A stretch of DNA of 64,000 nucleotides from positions 1,050,001 to 1,114,000 of the forward strand of contig JBBBDQ010000332.1 of the NCBI GenBank assembly GCA_037127315.1. Direction: 5' to 3'. This document shows positions 1 through 11,035 of this stretch, piece by piece. A program made the position numbers and the translations under genes. Every line of letters starts with the position of its first letter. The stretch's first letter is position 1. Under the pieces are notes generated by a model. It saw only the letters and a program-made list of their open reading frames with translations. It made no database searches and was not told where the DNA came from. The DNA is from Ascarosepion bandense (lineage: Eukaryota > Mollusca > Cephalopoda > Sepiida > Sepiidae).

Positions 1-66
1 CCAATTTCTTTTATATACTAACTCTAGTAATAAGGAAATTTTTCACAACTCAAAAATTAAATACAT

Positions 67-543
67 CAGTCAGTTAAGTGCCATACGTTATACACATTTT
101 GAACTATCATGTCTCGAAAGAGACATAACTGACTGGGCAGAAAATTATCCCGCAGTAAGTTGACATTGCTTTCTGCGGTAGACTGGTTGCCAACCAACGC
201 TATAGAACCCAAGCTGTCCTATTATTTAACCCATAACTGGAAGGAAGAGACGGATTAAATACTTTTCCCAAGGGTATTTGCGCGTAAGTGAATGCAAGAA
301 TTCGATTGAAATTCGAACTCAGCACCCCGATCGTTCCGAGCATCACAACGCACAGCAACACATTATGAGAGATACCAAAAGAAAAATTGTTGAGAGTGAC
401 AACGTCCTGAAAGGACACGGCGCACAAAGAAGAAATCAGATTCTACTGTTGCTTTGGTCCTCAAATTCCCCAGACATACAAACTCATTCTTAGCTCCCCG
501 ATTTGTCGTTCCGAGCCGATATCCACCGCACCACAACGCACAT
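67..543 (-). mobile_element. SINE-A copy 1, tRNA-derived, interrupted
   Basis: A tRNA-derived SINE lies on the minus strand. Read on that strand it starts with a tRNA-like head (GTGGTGCGGTGGATATCGG, a box-A-like segment, then a GTTCGAATTTC box-B-like segment) and ends in the conserved tail CTTAACTGACTG. About ten other copies recur in this window, which defines the family. This copy holds two partial heads (about 300-345 and 487-543) separated by foreign sequence, so it was hit by a later insertion or by recombination. SINEs have no protein and depend on LINE enzymes for movement. Confidence 0.8.
363..432 (+). mobile_element. RTE-like LINE 3' end fragment inside SINE-A
   Basis: The stretch contains AACGTCCTGAAAGGACACGG, which matches the C-terminal codons and 3' end of LINE copies near 31.35, 61.31 and 61.88 kb (TACGTCCTGAAGGGACAGGG). 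It ends in a short AAGAAGAA tail. It is a severely 5'-truncated LINE lying within the preceding SINE. Confidence 0.55.
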
Positions 544-860
544 TTTAGAAGAACGTAAACTCACAACTGGTTTAGAATACTATAGTAAAAAACAAAGTAG
601 GTAGAAAGGAGCAGAAACTACGTAAACGTAACATTATATGATTTAAACCACCCCTCAGCCGTAATGTCTAAAAAAACCCTTGAAAATTCTTGCTAAATTT
701 AATTCCGAAACATTTCTAACAGAATAAAAACAACGTTTTACGTACGGTTATGGTGAACGAAGAAAAATATGAATTAAATAAAATATAAAAATAAAATATA
801 CAAACCAAAAAAAATAAAATTAAAGTTTTGCTTTCCTTTAAAAGCCATATCTCTTTCTCG
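544..860. other. AT-rich stretch without recognisable feature
   Basis: A-rich sequence without an open frame of note or a recognisable repeat. Confidence 0.6.
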
Positions 861-897
861 CTTCCTCTTCCTCTCACCCTCTCACCCTCTCTCTCTC

Positions 898-976
<79 letters not shown>
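861..976. repeat. CT then TA microsatellite
   Basis: A short CT-rich block is followed by about 38 TA dinucleotides. The open frame across it reads alternating Ile-Tyr and is an artefact. Confidence 0.95.
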
Positions 977-979
<3 letters not shown>

Positions 980-1245
980 GCTCTCAAATCGATTGAGCTC
1001 TCTACAGAAGAAAATTTAAAAATATTTTCCACTTCTGTGATATATGCATTACTTTTCAGGAATTAATTGAGTTCTTTCGGTGACTGGCGTGTGTATACTG
1101 CTTATATACGAAGCGTTTAAATTTCTATGCGCCGACCGACACCAAATCGCTCGAGTTTCGATCCCGGAGAGAAGCCAGTGGATGTGTTTGGCCACACTGA
1201 CGAACTATGATACAGCGAAACAGGCTTGTATGTGGATGACTAGTA
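977..1245 (+). mobile_element. SINE-C copy 1, tRNA-derived
   Basis: The sequence has a leader containing ATTGAGTTCTTTCGG, a tRNA-like core with box-B-like GAGTTTCGATCCC near 1153, and the family tail ACAGCGAAACAGG...GGATGACT. The same order recurs at 12.77, 13.24, 24.49, 53.80 and 54.9-55.5 kb. It sits directly after a TA array and ends in an AAT run. Confidence 0.75.

Positions 1246-1285
<40 letters not shown>
1246..1285. repeat. AAT trinucleotide microsatellite
   Basis: A run of AAT repeats at the 3' end of SINE-C copy 1, probably grown from its tail. Confidence 0.9.
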
Positions 1286-2145
1286 GAGAAGGTAACCCTC
1301 AAATAAAATGTGGAAGAAGAAAAGATTGAACACAGCAAGGAAACGGTGAATGTCTATTGACTACAGGTTATCCTCCTGAGAGCGTGACAAGAGGGAGAAA
1401 TATATATATATATATATATACAACGGTCTTATTTATAATAGTGAGGATGTTTTCATCTTTTCTAGCACGTTAGAAATTTTAGTTAAAATTTAGTGAAATT
1501 CTTGCTAAAATCAGATAATTTTCAGAATTTAAGATAACTTTCAGAGCTTAATCCCAAAAAGAAAGGAATTACTTTTGAAATTCTCTTTTATAAAATCTTG
1601 GAACAATTCTTTTTTACATATTTTACCCACCACATATATAATTTCATAAAATTTCGAGAAATTAAATTTTCAGCCGAAACTTTTCATCAGTTAAAAGCAA
1701 GAATCCTTGAACGATTGTAAATCATCAATTCTTTATTCACACTACTAATCATTTCCCAAAAATCTGCTCCGAATCATAAAACAGAAAATGTAATATAACT
1801 ATGAAATTATTCAATTAGAAAAGAATTTATTTGGTTTTGAAAATAAGATTTATTAAAGAAACTATTGTTTGAATAAAAACTTCGATGAATAATGAATTTT
1901 TAAAAGAATTGTTTGCATATTTTACAAATTTCATTCTATTAATTCATGAAAGTTCTTCATTATATTCACTCGCTTAAGTGACATTTTTTTGAAAACTATA
2001 TTTTCAAAAAAAAAAAACAAAGAAAAGAAAAATACAAGTGTTTAATACATCTCATTTTGCACCGATATTTTCAAAATCATGCTTAATTTTTTATGAATAT
2101 ACAATTAAGTAACGCGCCCATTTTTCAAAGCATGGTCAACCATAC
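1286..2145. other. AT-rich unannotated DNA
   Basis: Contains a short TA run at about 1400-1420 and otherwise AT-rich unique-looking DNA. I see no gene, splice-bounded exon or transposon end. Confidence 0.55.
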
Positions 2146-2249
2146 ACGATATTATATATATATAGGAAGAAAAGGAGAGGAGGAAAAAAGGAGGTTAGCA
2201 CAGAAATTCTTCGGTGACAAACCCCAAAGTGAATCTCCATTCTGATTAG

Positions 2250-2250
<1 letters not shown>

Positions 2251-2286
<36 letters not shown>
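2251..2286. repeat. CA microsatellite
   Basis: About 18 uninterrupted CA units. Confidence 0.95.
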
Positions 2287-2290
<4 letters not shown>

Positions 2291-2366
2291 CCCACATACA
2301 TTCACAGTAAACCGAAAGTATTTGTCATTTAAATGTAAATCATCTGCACAACTACACAAACATTGC

Positions 2367-2392
2367 CTGATGATGAGAATTGATCTCGAAAC
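2367..2392 (+). other. Hammerhead-core-like motif
   Basis: CTGATGA is followed 14 bases later by GAAAC, the two conserved blocks of a hammerhead ribozyme core. The intervening bases allow only a weak GAG/CTC helix. No clear helix I/III partners are visible, so this may be chance or the decayed end of a Penelope-like or similar retroelement. Confidence 0.25.
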
Positions 2393-2549
2393 ATAGAAAT
2401 TTCCATGTCGCAATGTAAAATTGTCATAACCATATGATTATATTATATTATATTAAGCTCTATAATACTCATTATATTGAGCACTGTTTATAATAAAATA
2501 AATGCCAGAGCACTCAAAATATAAAAAAAAACCTTGAGTTCTCTTCACT

Positions 2550-3095
2550 TGGAAGTATATATATATATATATATATATGAAAGTGAACATCCAGAACAAC
2601 ACCCATCAGTGAGAGTCTGTTTGATGATCAAACACAATTTTGAAGTCTTGAAGATCGCGTCTAATCATGAAAAAGGCCGTCATAATATGCGAACCATGCT
2701 ACCTCCCAAAATGTCCTTACAACATTCACATAAAGTAACTCTCTGTCTTGAGTGGGCTTTAGGCCTTGTATTGGGGAGCAATAGCTATATATATATATAT
2801 ATATATATTTCTGCAGTAATAATTCTCTCAAATACATTTTGTGAATTAAAATTTACACGTTCTGTGCATCAATTTCTGTTATGAAATCATTCAAATTTCC
2901 AAATAAATTATTTTTTCATATCGGTATATTTGCCAAAACTCATATTAACTTTTATTTTCTATTATTTTTCCCCGAGTACTTCCGAATATTGTTAGATTCG
3001 TTCATCTATATATATATATATATATATATGAAGATAGTTATATATATATATATATATAATTACATATATAAAATTATATATATATTATTTTCAGA
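2550..3095. repeat. Three TA microsatellites in AT-rich DNA
   Basis: TA runs lie at about 2556-2578, 2789-2810 and 3006-3090. The sequence between the first two (about 2580-2785) is less AT-rich but matches nothing I recognise. The open frames spanning them are driven by the TA runs. Confidence 0.8.
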
Positions 3096-3159
3096 TAGAC
3101 TATATCTGTAAAGAAAAAAACATAAATAAAAAGACAAGAGAAAAAAACTATTCTTAGCC

Positions 3160-3212
3160 AACATGTTTCGTCCTCTGAGGAACTTTATCAGTGTATAGGT
3201 TTCTCAGAGGAC
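3160..3212 (-). other. Inverted repeat with hammerhead-like layout
   Basis: GTCCTCTGAG (3170-3179) and CTCAGAGGAC (3203-3212) form a perfect 10-bp inverted repeat. On the minus strand CTGATAA (3185-3191) is followed by a GTTCCTC/GAGGAC hairpin and then GAAAC (3165-3169). That is a hammerhead-type core except for G-to-A at the position that should read CTGATGA. The layout is as seen in retroelement ribozymes; activity is doubtful. Confidence 0.35.
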
Positions 3213-3364
3213 AAAACGCGTCAGATAAAAAAATGTTTTCCTCTTGTATTTTTTATTCATCTTGCTACTTCGGGGATACAGTTGATCTGAAAATAATTTA
3301 CAAATACACAAAATCATACATATCTGTCTTTATACTCACATATATATACGTATATTTCGCCATC

Positions 3365-3366
<2 letters not shown>

Positions 3367-3398
<32 letters not shown>

Positions 3399-3409
3399 CA
3401 GTCTGTTCC

Positions 3410-3471
<62 letters not shown>

Positions 3472-3490
3472 GTCTATCTCAGTCTGTTCC

Positions 3491-3541
<51 letters not shown>

Positions 3542-3542
3542 G

Positions 3543-3605
<63 letters not shown>

Positions 3606-3616
3606 CAGTCTGTTCC

Positions 3617-3678
<62 letters not shown>

Positions 3679-3689
3679 CAGTCTGTTCC

Positions 3690-3727
<38 letters not shown>

Positions 3728-3736
3728 CAGTCTGTC

Positions 3737-3798
<62 letters not shown>

Positions 3799-3809
3799 CA
3801 GTCTGTTCC

Positions 3810-3871
<62 letters not shown>

Positions 3872-3882
3872 CAGTCTGTTCC

Positions 3883-3932
<50 letters not shown>
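3367..3932. repeat. TATC array with interspersed CTCAGTCTGTTCCT
   Basis: About 565 bases of TATC tetranucleotide are interrupted at least six times by variants of CTCAGTCTGTTCCT. This gives a higher-order period of roughly 50-130 bases. The 260-codon frame running through it (Leu-Ser-Ile-Tyr repeats) is an artefact. Confidence 0.95.
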
Positions 3933-3934
<2 letters not shown>

Positions 3935-4357
3935 AATGTGGTGAACTATACTTTTCAGTTAGCTATATTGTGAGTTAAAGTGATCATTATCAGAGATAAA
4001 GCGTATGTAAATACGCCTCTGAGATTTATTTGACTTCGATGTCTAATTATATATATGTGCAGATAGATATATATATAGATAGATAGATGATTATGCCAAA
4101 CTTTTGACTCAGAAATAATCATAGGCGCTGATGTGTGAAAAGGTAATTGTGTTTTTAAAAGTAGATTGTCATTATTTTTGAAAGTGTGATTGTTATGATC
4201 ATGATTATGTTTGAAACTAAATAAAATTCAGCTCAACGCATGTCATGTGCCTCACCCCCAACATCTAATGACCAGTTTGGAATAATTAATAGCATATTTG
4301 AATAATTCCATTTTTTCTCTTTTCCAATCTTCACTCTTTTCTTTTTTTTTTCTCAAT
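3933..4357. other. Unannotated AT-rich DNA
   Basis: Small TA and TAGA runs occur near 4045-4090. Nothing else is recognisable. Confidence 0.5.
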
Positions 4358-4556
4358 TGGAGTAGATAGACTAAACTATCGCCCGGTTCACACTCCACAC
4401 ACGTCTATTGAACAGGTGTAGAGGCTCATCCCTTGTTCCCTGTTTAGGATGTGGTTTTCGGTTTTTCACTTTTCCAGTCTTTTCACTCTTACGTAGCCCC
4501 CTGCGCATCAGTGGCGTTTTCGCCTTGCTTGGGGTGATATGATTAAAAAAAAAGTC
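4358..4556 (+). mobile_element. Element B, SINE-like with LINE 3' tail
   Basis: One body unit (TTGGAGTAGATAGAC ... CGGTTCACACTCC ... CTGTTTAGGATGTGG) is joined to the tail GTAGCCCCCTGCGCATCAG ... GGGGTGATATGATT plus an A-run. The tail is shared with a LINE 3' end at about 32.34-32.39 kb, so mobilisation by that LINE is likely. The GGTTCACACTCC segment resembles a Pol III box B, which hints at a SINE-type head. Confidence 0.7.
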
Positions 4557-4952
4557 TGTAAACGGAGTGAATAATCCAAAAAGATATATTTAATATAAAC
4601 TATTATGCTAGATCTGTACAGAGAGCTCAATGGGTATCATCCAGAGCAAAAGGATATACATAAAGAAAAACTCAACACATCATCTAAAGGGGTCATAAGC
4701 TATAATTCATTTCGACAGGCGAATATAACCGTCTCTTTAGCGCCCCTAATATTCTGAGAAAATTTAAACCAAATGAAATCGTGGTTGTGGTATATATATA
4801 TATATATATATATGACCACAGACAGAGACAGAGAGACAGCGAGAGTGTTAAAAAGAAGGGGTAAGTATCTTAAAGTGTAAACGAAAAGGGAAGAAGAAGA
4901 AGAAGAAGAAGAAGAAGAAGAGAGGAATAAATTAAAAATAGAAAGAAAAGAT
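4557..4952. other. Unannotated stretch with TA and GAA runs
   Basis: Contains TA at about 4791-4813 and GAA/AAG at about 4893-4922. The rest is unrecognised. Confidence 0.55.
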
Positions 4953-5345
4953 TTTTTTTTTAATCATATCACACCGAGCAAGGCGGTAACGCCACTGAAG
5001 CGCAGGGGGCTACGTAAGAGTGAAAAGATTGGAAAAGAGAAAGCCGGAAACCACATTTTAAACAAGGAACAAGGGATGAGCCTCTTCACCAGTTCAATAG
5101 ACGTGCGTGGAGTGTGAACCGGGCGATAGTGTAGTCTATCTACTCTAATTGAAAAAAAAAGAAAAAGAAAAGAGTGAAAAGATTGGAAAAGAGAAAGTCG
5201 GAAACCACATCCTAAACAAGGAACAAGAGATGAGCCTCTTCACCTGTTCAATAAACGTGGGTGGGTGGAGTGTGAACCGGGCGATAGTTTAGTCTATCTA
5301 CTCCAATTGAAAAAAAAAAAGAAAAGAGTGGAAAGATTGGAAAAG
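4953..5345 (-). mobile_element. Element B tandem multimer
   Basis: On the minus strand a poly(A) tail and the GATATGATT end (4953-5025 on the plus strand) precede at least two and a half body units of about 145 bases. Each unit carries the AAACAAGGAACAAG and GTGAACCGGGCGATAG segments (plus-strand reading). Head-to-tail body duplication with one terminal tail is the usual form in this window. Confidence 0.75.
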
Positions 5346-5640
5346 AAAAGAAAACTCAACACGTCATTTCAATTGGTTACAATTTACAACTCATTAGGAG
5401 AAACTGTGAAAATAAAAAAATAAATAAATAATATAAATTAACGGTGAAAAAAATTGGACTCTAAAAAAATTAAAAATATATTTAAGAGATAAAAGTCTGT
5501 TAGTCTGTTGTGATCACAAAACACTCAAACCACTATATAAAGAAAATTATGGTAATTATACAATCAACAAAACAAATATAATACAATATAAAATTAAAAA
5601 AATTAAAAATTTACACGTGTAAAATCTTCTGTAGAATAAA
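5346..5640. other. A-rich unannotated DNA
   Basis: A-rich, no recognised feature. Confidence 0.5.
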
Positions 5641-5642
5641 GG

Positions 5643-5685
5643 CGGAAGCTGATGATGGTTCGCCTGAAATAGGCCTAAACTTCCG
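5643..5685 (+). other. Hammerhead-like motif with closing stem
   Basis: CTGATGA (5649-5655), a GG-TTCG-CC hairpin and GAAA (5665-5668) are enclosed by CGGAAG (5643-5648) and CTTCCG (5680-5685). That is the geometry of helix I plus II of a hammerhead ribozyme. A clean cleavage triplet before CTTCCG is not evident, so it may be a decayed or look-alike copy. Confidence 0.35.
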
Positions 5686-5720
5686 ATTTACCATGAAATA
5701 ACGTGTCTGTCTTAATTTTT

Positions 5721-5725
<5 letters not shown>

Positions 5726-5759
<34 letters not shown>
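5726..5759. repeat. TA microsatellite
   Basis: About 17 TA units; the overlapping open frames on both strands are Tyr-Ile artefacts. Confidence 0.95.
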
Positions 5760-5760
<1 letters not shown>

Positions 5761-6619
5761 TTGGCGGATATAAATATGCTTGTGTTAAAATGCACTGCCC
5801 TTGTATCCATTGCTTTCTGTTTATTGTTATGTGGTCATTTGTATTCAGACCTGTCATCGCTTACCGTGAGGGGCACAGGGTACAACCGACGAAATTCAAG
5901 AAAGAACATTAAAAAAAGAAAATTCAAAAGAAAAAAAAATCAGGAAAGCACCATTTTCTTGACACAGCATTTCAGCCCAGAGACTACAAATCGGGGCCAA
6001 CTTCCATGAGAATCTAACAGCATTTGTCAGGTGTGTGATTAAAATAGGTTCTGTCTCCTGATTTTTTTCTTTCTTCATTCGTTAGACGCTAATAATGACG
6101 CCTTTAGTTGAACTGTTTGACGTTATATTATGTTTGCTATGTCTATCTTAAATAGAGCCAAATTCAAGACGGTGCGAAGATTATGTCATGCCTATGGGAC
6201 TATTCTTGTCTTGAAGATCAAAATGGCAAAATAAACATTTCAATAAGGTTAAAACACTTAGATAAGGTTTAAAAAATCATATAGTTAAGCATTTAACTAT
6301 TTTATCTGGAGGTTGAAGCAAATGTCTGTGTTTATTAGATAGACGTGGAGTAATAGGAAAAACTTAATAAATAAAATAAACCAAAATTATTTATTAAATC
6401 CCCTAAAAAGTTTCGACTACTTATCATCCACTTTAAAGCTCATTAACATTAACACTAGCATTCTGAAAGGACAGATCAATGGGCTAATTTAGTTTCTGAA
6501 ACCATACATACAGAAAACCAAAACTAGAGACCGAAAACTATATACCAAAATAAAGAACAATCCTAGAGGCCCTCGCCGTATTGCACGACCACTTAACAAC
6601 CTCGATATAAACCCAATCT
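5760..6619. other. Unannotated DNA
   Basis: No repeat family or gene recognised. Short frames on both strands around 5760-6080 show no family resemblance. Confidence 0.5.
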
Positions 6620-6905
6620 CAGTTAAGTGCCATACGTGATACACGCTTTGGGCGATCATGTCTCGAAAGAGACATGACTGTCTGGGCAGAAGGTTGCCAT
6701 TGCTTTTTGCGGTAGACTGGTTGGCGACCAAGGTTATAGAACCCAATCTGTTCTATTATTTAACCCATAACTGGAGGGAAGAGACGGATAAATACTTTTC
6801 CCAAGGGTATTTGTGCGTAAGTGAATGCAAAGAATTCAACTGGAATTCGAACTCGGCTCTCTGATTTGTCGTTCCGAGTCTATATCCACTGCACCACAAC
6901 GCAGA
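6620..6905 (-). mobile_element. SINE-A copy 2
   Basis: Nearly complete. The tail end (CAGTTAAGTGCCATACGTG) is at the left and the tRNA-like head (complement of TCGGAACGAC...GTTCGAATTCC) at the right. Its arrangement matches the family consensus seen at 37.98, 40.95 and 52.25 kb. Confidence 0.88.
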
Positions 6906-7031
6906 TTCTACTATAATGTTAGAAGGCTTCTAGTTCAGTCAGTTCTCTCTAAACTTTCGCCAGAAAGCAGAACAAGCTAGTCCACTCCATTAACCACAAA
7001 AGAACTAATCAGAAAGATTACCTTCTACAGA

Positions 7032-7145
7032 AGAGTTTGTCTCTCTCTTTGTCTGTCTGTCTATTACAGTCTGTTCATATATATCACATTCTGTTCATAT
7101 CTATCTGCCTCAGTCTGTTCGTACCAAACTACTTCAGACTGTTCA

Positions 7146-7197
<52 letters not shown>

Positions 7198-7301
7198 AGT
7201 CTGTTCATATCTATCTATCTATCGCTATTCATATATATCTATCACCGTCTGTTCATATCTATCTATCGCTATTCATATATATCTATCAGAGTCTGTTCAC
7301 A

Positions 7302-7342
<41 letters not shown>

Positions 7343-7419
7343 CGCTATTCATATATATCTATCACAGTCTGTTCATATCTATCTATCGCTATTCATATAT
7401 ATCTATCACAATCTGTTCA

Positions 7420-7482
<63 letters not shown>

Positions 7483-7511
7483 TTTGCTTCTTCAAATCTA
7501 TCACCTCTTCA

Positions 7512-7550
<39 letters not shown>

Positions 7551-7580
7551 TTTAGCTTCTTCAAATCTATCACCTCTCCA

Positions 7581-7636
<56 letters not shown>

Positions 7637-7745
7637 AGTCTGTTCATATCTATCTATCTATCTATCGCTATTCATATATATCTATCACCGTCTGTTCATA
7701 TCTATCTATCGCTATTCATATATATCTATCAGAGTCTGTTCACAT

Positions 7746-7779
<34 letters not shown>

Positions 7780-7864
7780 CTATCTATCGCTATTCATATA
7801 TATCTATCACAGTCTGTTCATATCTATCTATCTATCTATCTATCAATCTATCTATCTATCTATA
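7032..7864. repeat. Complex TATC array with higher-order duplication
   Basis: TATC repeats alternate with CGCTATTCATATATATC and CAGTCTGTTCATATC blocks. The block at about 7196-7390 recurs almost unchanged at about 7636-7830, including the CT-rich interruption, so a segment of about 440 bases was duplicated in tandem. The 172-codon frame is an artefact. Confidence 0.92.
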
Positions 7865-8745
7865 CAATAAAAATTAAGCCTGTTAAAAACAAGACGTTTA
7901 GACGTTCGTTAATTTTGAATTGAAAATCAACACGAAATTGAATTGAGAGAAAACTATCAAAGATAAAAGCAAAGAAGAAAAAGAAAAGTGGAAACAAAGA
8001 AGAAAAAGAAAAGAGAAATCACAGAAGAAAAAAGAGAAAACAAAGAAATTTAAAGGAAAAATATAATAATAATGACACAAATTATGAATGCAATGTGCAA
8101 TGTACCAAATGCAGAAGCGATGGCACGCTAACCCTCTTCATGGTCAGTACTCTGCCGTACCAAACAAGCTAATGTCGACCAACCGCGTACACCGCAGTGG
8201 TTACGTTGCACAGAGGTAAAAGCTAAAATCGAAGGGTTTATCCTTGCTGCGCAAGACCAATGCCTGCTAACTACAAATTACCAAGCCCACAACAATTGTG
8301 TTAACCTGAATTACAGATACTGTTATAAATATCTAGAAACAATCGACTATCTTGTATCTAGTCGCACGGTGTTAGTCGCACCCACTGAATATATAAAATT
8401 CGGCATAACAGAGTGGGCCATTTTCTGCCCTGGAAAATATGCATCTTTTACGGGAAGAAAACTAGTAAGAAAACATGTATGAACATCATTCTTACCCGGT
8501 TAGAGAGATGGGACCTGTAACAATTTTATGAGTCTTTACAAGATCTTGAAGTAGAAATTTAAAAGATGGGGCAAATGAATACATCAGTAGTTCCAGTTGT
8601 AGATGAAGCCCCCGTACTGATTGGAAAAAAAATTCGATAGTCTTATTAAAGATGTTCTTGGTGGCCTATGTCTTTAAAAAATGACAAAAAATTGTACTCA
8701 CAAGTACAGCTCACACATTGCAAAGGGTTTTACCTGTACTTTTTT
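7865..8745. other. Unannotated DNA
   Basis: A-rich segment to about 8060, then moderately GC sequence (8090-8480) resembling nothing I know. No exon-like open frame stands out. Confidence 0.45.
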
Positions 8746-8951
8746 GTTATTTAATACTCTGTGGGACACGGAAAGTATACAGCAGCCATAAATGAAATGA
8801 CAACAATAAGAATAAGAATAAAAATTTATAACTCTGTCTTAGGAAATAAAACATAATCATTTGAGAATTAAATGGATCCCTCAATCCAGTACAGATGATC
8901 GGCTCTGGTATTTGCAAGCAACGAAACCTGGCAGAACTGGCTGTTCCGTTA

Positions 8952-8952
<1 letters not shown>

Positions 8953-9045
<93 letters not shown>
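8953..9045. repeat. CA-TA-TG compound microsatellite
   Basis: CA, TA and TG dinucleotide blocks run consecutively. The sequence is close to self-complementary and can form a long hairpin. Confidence 0.95.
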
Positions 9046-9048
<3 letters not shown>

Positions 9049-9075
9049 AAGTCTGAGAAAGGGAGATGGAAAGAG

Positions 9076-9180
9076 AGGAGTACTTCGACGTGGTGCAAAG
9101 GTTAGCATGTTTGTCTCGCCATGCCAGTTGATACTAAGCATTGAGTTCGTTCTCACTAGGTACTTTCGGCTATGTCCCAA
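9076..9180 (+). mobile_element. Possible third tRNA-SINE family (SINE-D) copy 1
   Basis: GTGGTGCAAAGGTTAGCATG resembles a tRNA box A region and GAGTTCGTTCTC, about 40 bases later, a degenerate box B. It is followed by CACTAGGTACTTTCGGC. A related 3' part (GAGTTCAATCCTCACTGGG ... TACTTTCGGCC) recurs near 35.92 kb. Confidence 0.45.
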
Positions 9181-10235
9181 ATGTTAATTTCTCTCAGTAA
9201 ATTACTATCTATTTATCTATCTATCTGGGGGTCTTAGTAAAGCTAAATTTTCAAAAATTAAATAAATAAATTAACTTGGGCATGAAATATAGGGAAGTGG
9301 TTTTGCAAAGTTACTCACTTGACTACGCATTTCTTCGTCAACCAATAAGAATAATCAACGATTAATCGTAATATCAATATACAAAATTATCAAAATGGTA
9401 GGCACACATCCTGACACATTTCTTTTATCCAAAAAAGAAATAATTTGATGAGTTAAAAAAAAAACTGTATTAAAAAAATAATTTAAAAAAAAACTGTGAA
9501 TAGAAGCAAATTTGAAACAGCCGGTATAAAATATTTGACAATATGAGAATTTTCTTCCTCATCCATTACGCCCCATTTTTATTTAAATGAAAATTTCAAA
9601 AACGCTCTTCATTCGGTTTTGATATTTTCATGACGTTGCTTATTTAATTTTATTTTTTTCATTCCTTTGAACATCACTGTTCTCGCTACTGTTTAAGTGA
9701 AACTGTCGTAAAGATGACGAGTAGGTTTGTAATTATCGTAGTCGGAAAAAAAATGACATTGCTGCAGAGTAAGTGTAAGGTAGACAGGGGGCGTGTAGGA
9801 CGCATGCGTGTGGAGTGGCTGAAGAAGAATCTGTTGTTGGAATAAGAAAAGAAGCACACACGTATGCTTTCATGTGTATACAAATGCTTACACACGCAAA
9901 AATGAAAAGAAAATAGTTTTCTTTAGAGTTTCTTTCAACCTGGGTGATATCACCCACAGAATGTGATTTTTTATACGATTTCACAAAATAAATAAATAAA
10001 TAATTAAATAAAAAGAAAACGCTTTCGTTCACTCGAAAGAGGTAAGTTTGTTATCTGAATTTTCCTGTTTGCTAATATTTTACATGGTATTTTATTTTCA
10101 ACTGATTTTCCTGTAAGAATATGAGCTTAATTTTGAATTTTGAAGCTGGGTTTCATAATACTCTACTGTTTGTTCATAGGTATCTCCACTAAAAAAAAAA
10201 AAAAAAAAAACTAGATCAATCATATAATCAAAAAC
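9181..10235. other. Unannotated DNA
   Basis: Contains short TCTA and poly(A) (10191-10210) runs. No gene or transposon recognised. Confidence 0.45.
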
Positions 10236-10239
10236 AGAA

Positions 10240-11035
10240 AATTCAGAAACACAGTAATTGAATACAAAACCTATACAAGTGCCGACTGTGGAAGCGATCT
10301 CCTTCCAGCTGTCTGCAAACTAAGGGTGCAACTTCGGAGACTAAAGAATCCTAGGGCAGTACCTAGGCTGCAATACAACATGACCTCAATCTGCAGAAAA
10401 TACACACTGACGGCGTAAGAAAAAATACGAAGAAAAAATAGGAAATGGAAATTCGAAATGGGACGCGCTTAAAAGGTCACAGAGGAAATCAGAGGCAGAA
10501 GAAAAAATGAGTGGATGACTGAAGAGATTCTTTACACGATGCAAAGGAGACAGAAAACTATGCCATGATATGGAAATGAATACAAGAAACTACAAAAGGA
10601 AATAAAGGACCAAGTGCAGATAGGCTAAAAAGGAATGGCTCAACAACAAATATGCCAGAATAGAGAGATTGAGCAAGATCAATAAAATAGATATGCATAA
10701 AGAAATATGGAAATTGACAGGACAAAGAATATCCTCCTCAACAGGATGTATAAAATCCAAGGATGGAACGATCATATTAAAGAAAGAGGAAATACTCCAG
10801 CGATGGGAAGAATATATAAAACATCTCTTCCACGACAAGAGAAAGCAACCGATAGTAAACAAAGATGCTGACGGATTCGAAATACTAAAATCCGAAGTGA
10901 AAGCTGCAATGACCAAACTTAGTAGGAACAAAACAATTGGAGCAGACGGCATTGTAATAGAGATGCTGACAGCTTTAGAAGAATGCGGTATAGAGAAAAT
11001 TACAGAAATAATAAATGAAGTCTACAACTATATAA
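10240..11035 (+). pseudogene. RTE-like LINE ORF2 fragment: endonuclease end and RT N-terminus
   Basis: The region encodes the C-terminal edge of an apurinic-type endonuclease (a SADCGSDLLP motif near 10280). After stops and frameshifts comes the linker and start of a reverse transcriptase: an open frame from 10669 reads LTGQR ... ILQRWEEYIKHLF ... EILKSEVKAAMTKLSRNK ... GADGIVIEML, the conserved approach to the RT palm. The catalytic YADD block is missing because similarity breaks near 11035. These motifs are typical of invertebrate endonuclease-reverse transcriptase LINEs (RTE-like). It is dead: stops upstream and truncated. What else: another non-LTR clade is possible. Confidence 0.75.

Noticed and set aside
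901..976. TATA-box promoter
   Set aside because: TA microsatellites occur at more than 15 sites; no downstream gene or initiator supports a promoter.
3191..3973. 260-codon plus-strand open frame
   Set aside because: It is TATC tetranucleotide read as Leu-Ser-Ile-Tyr; no start context or domain.
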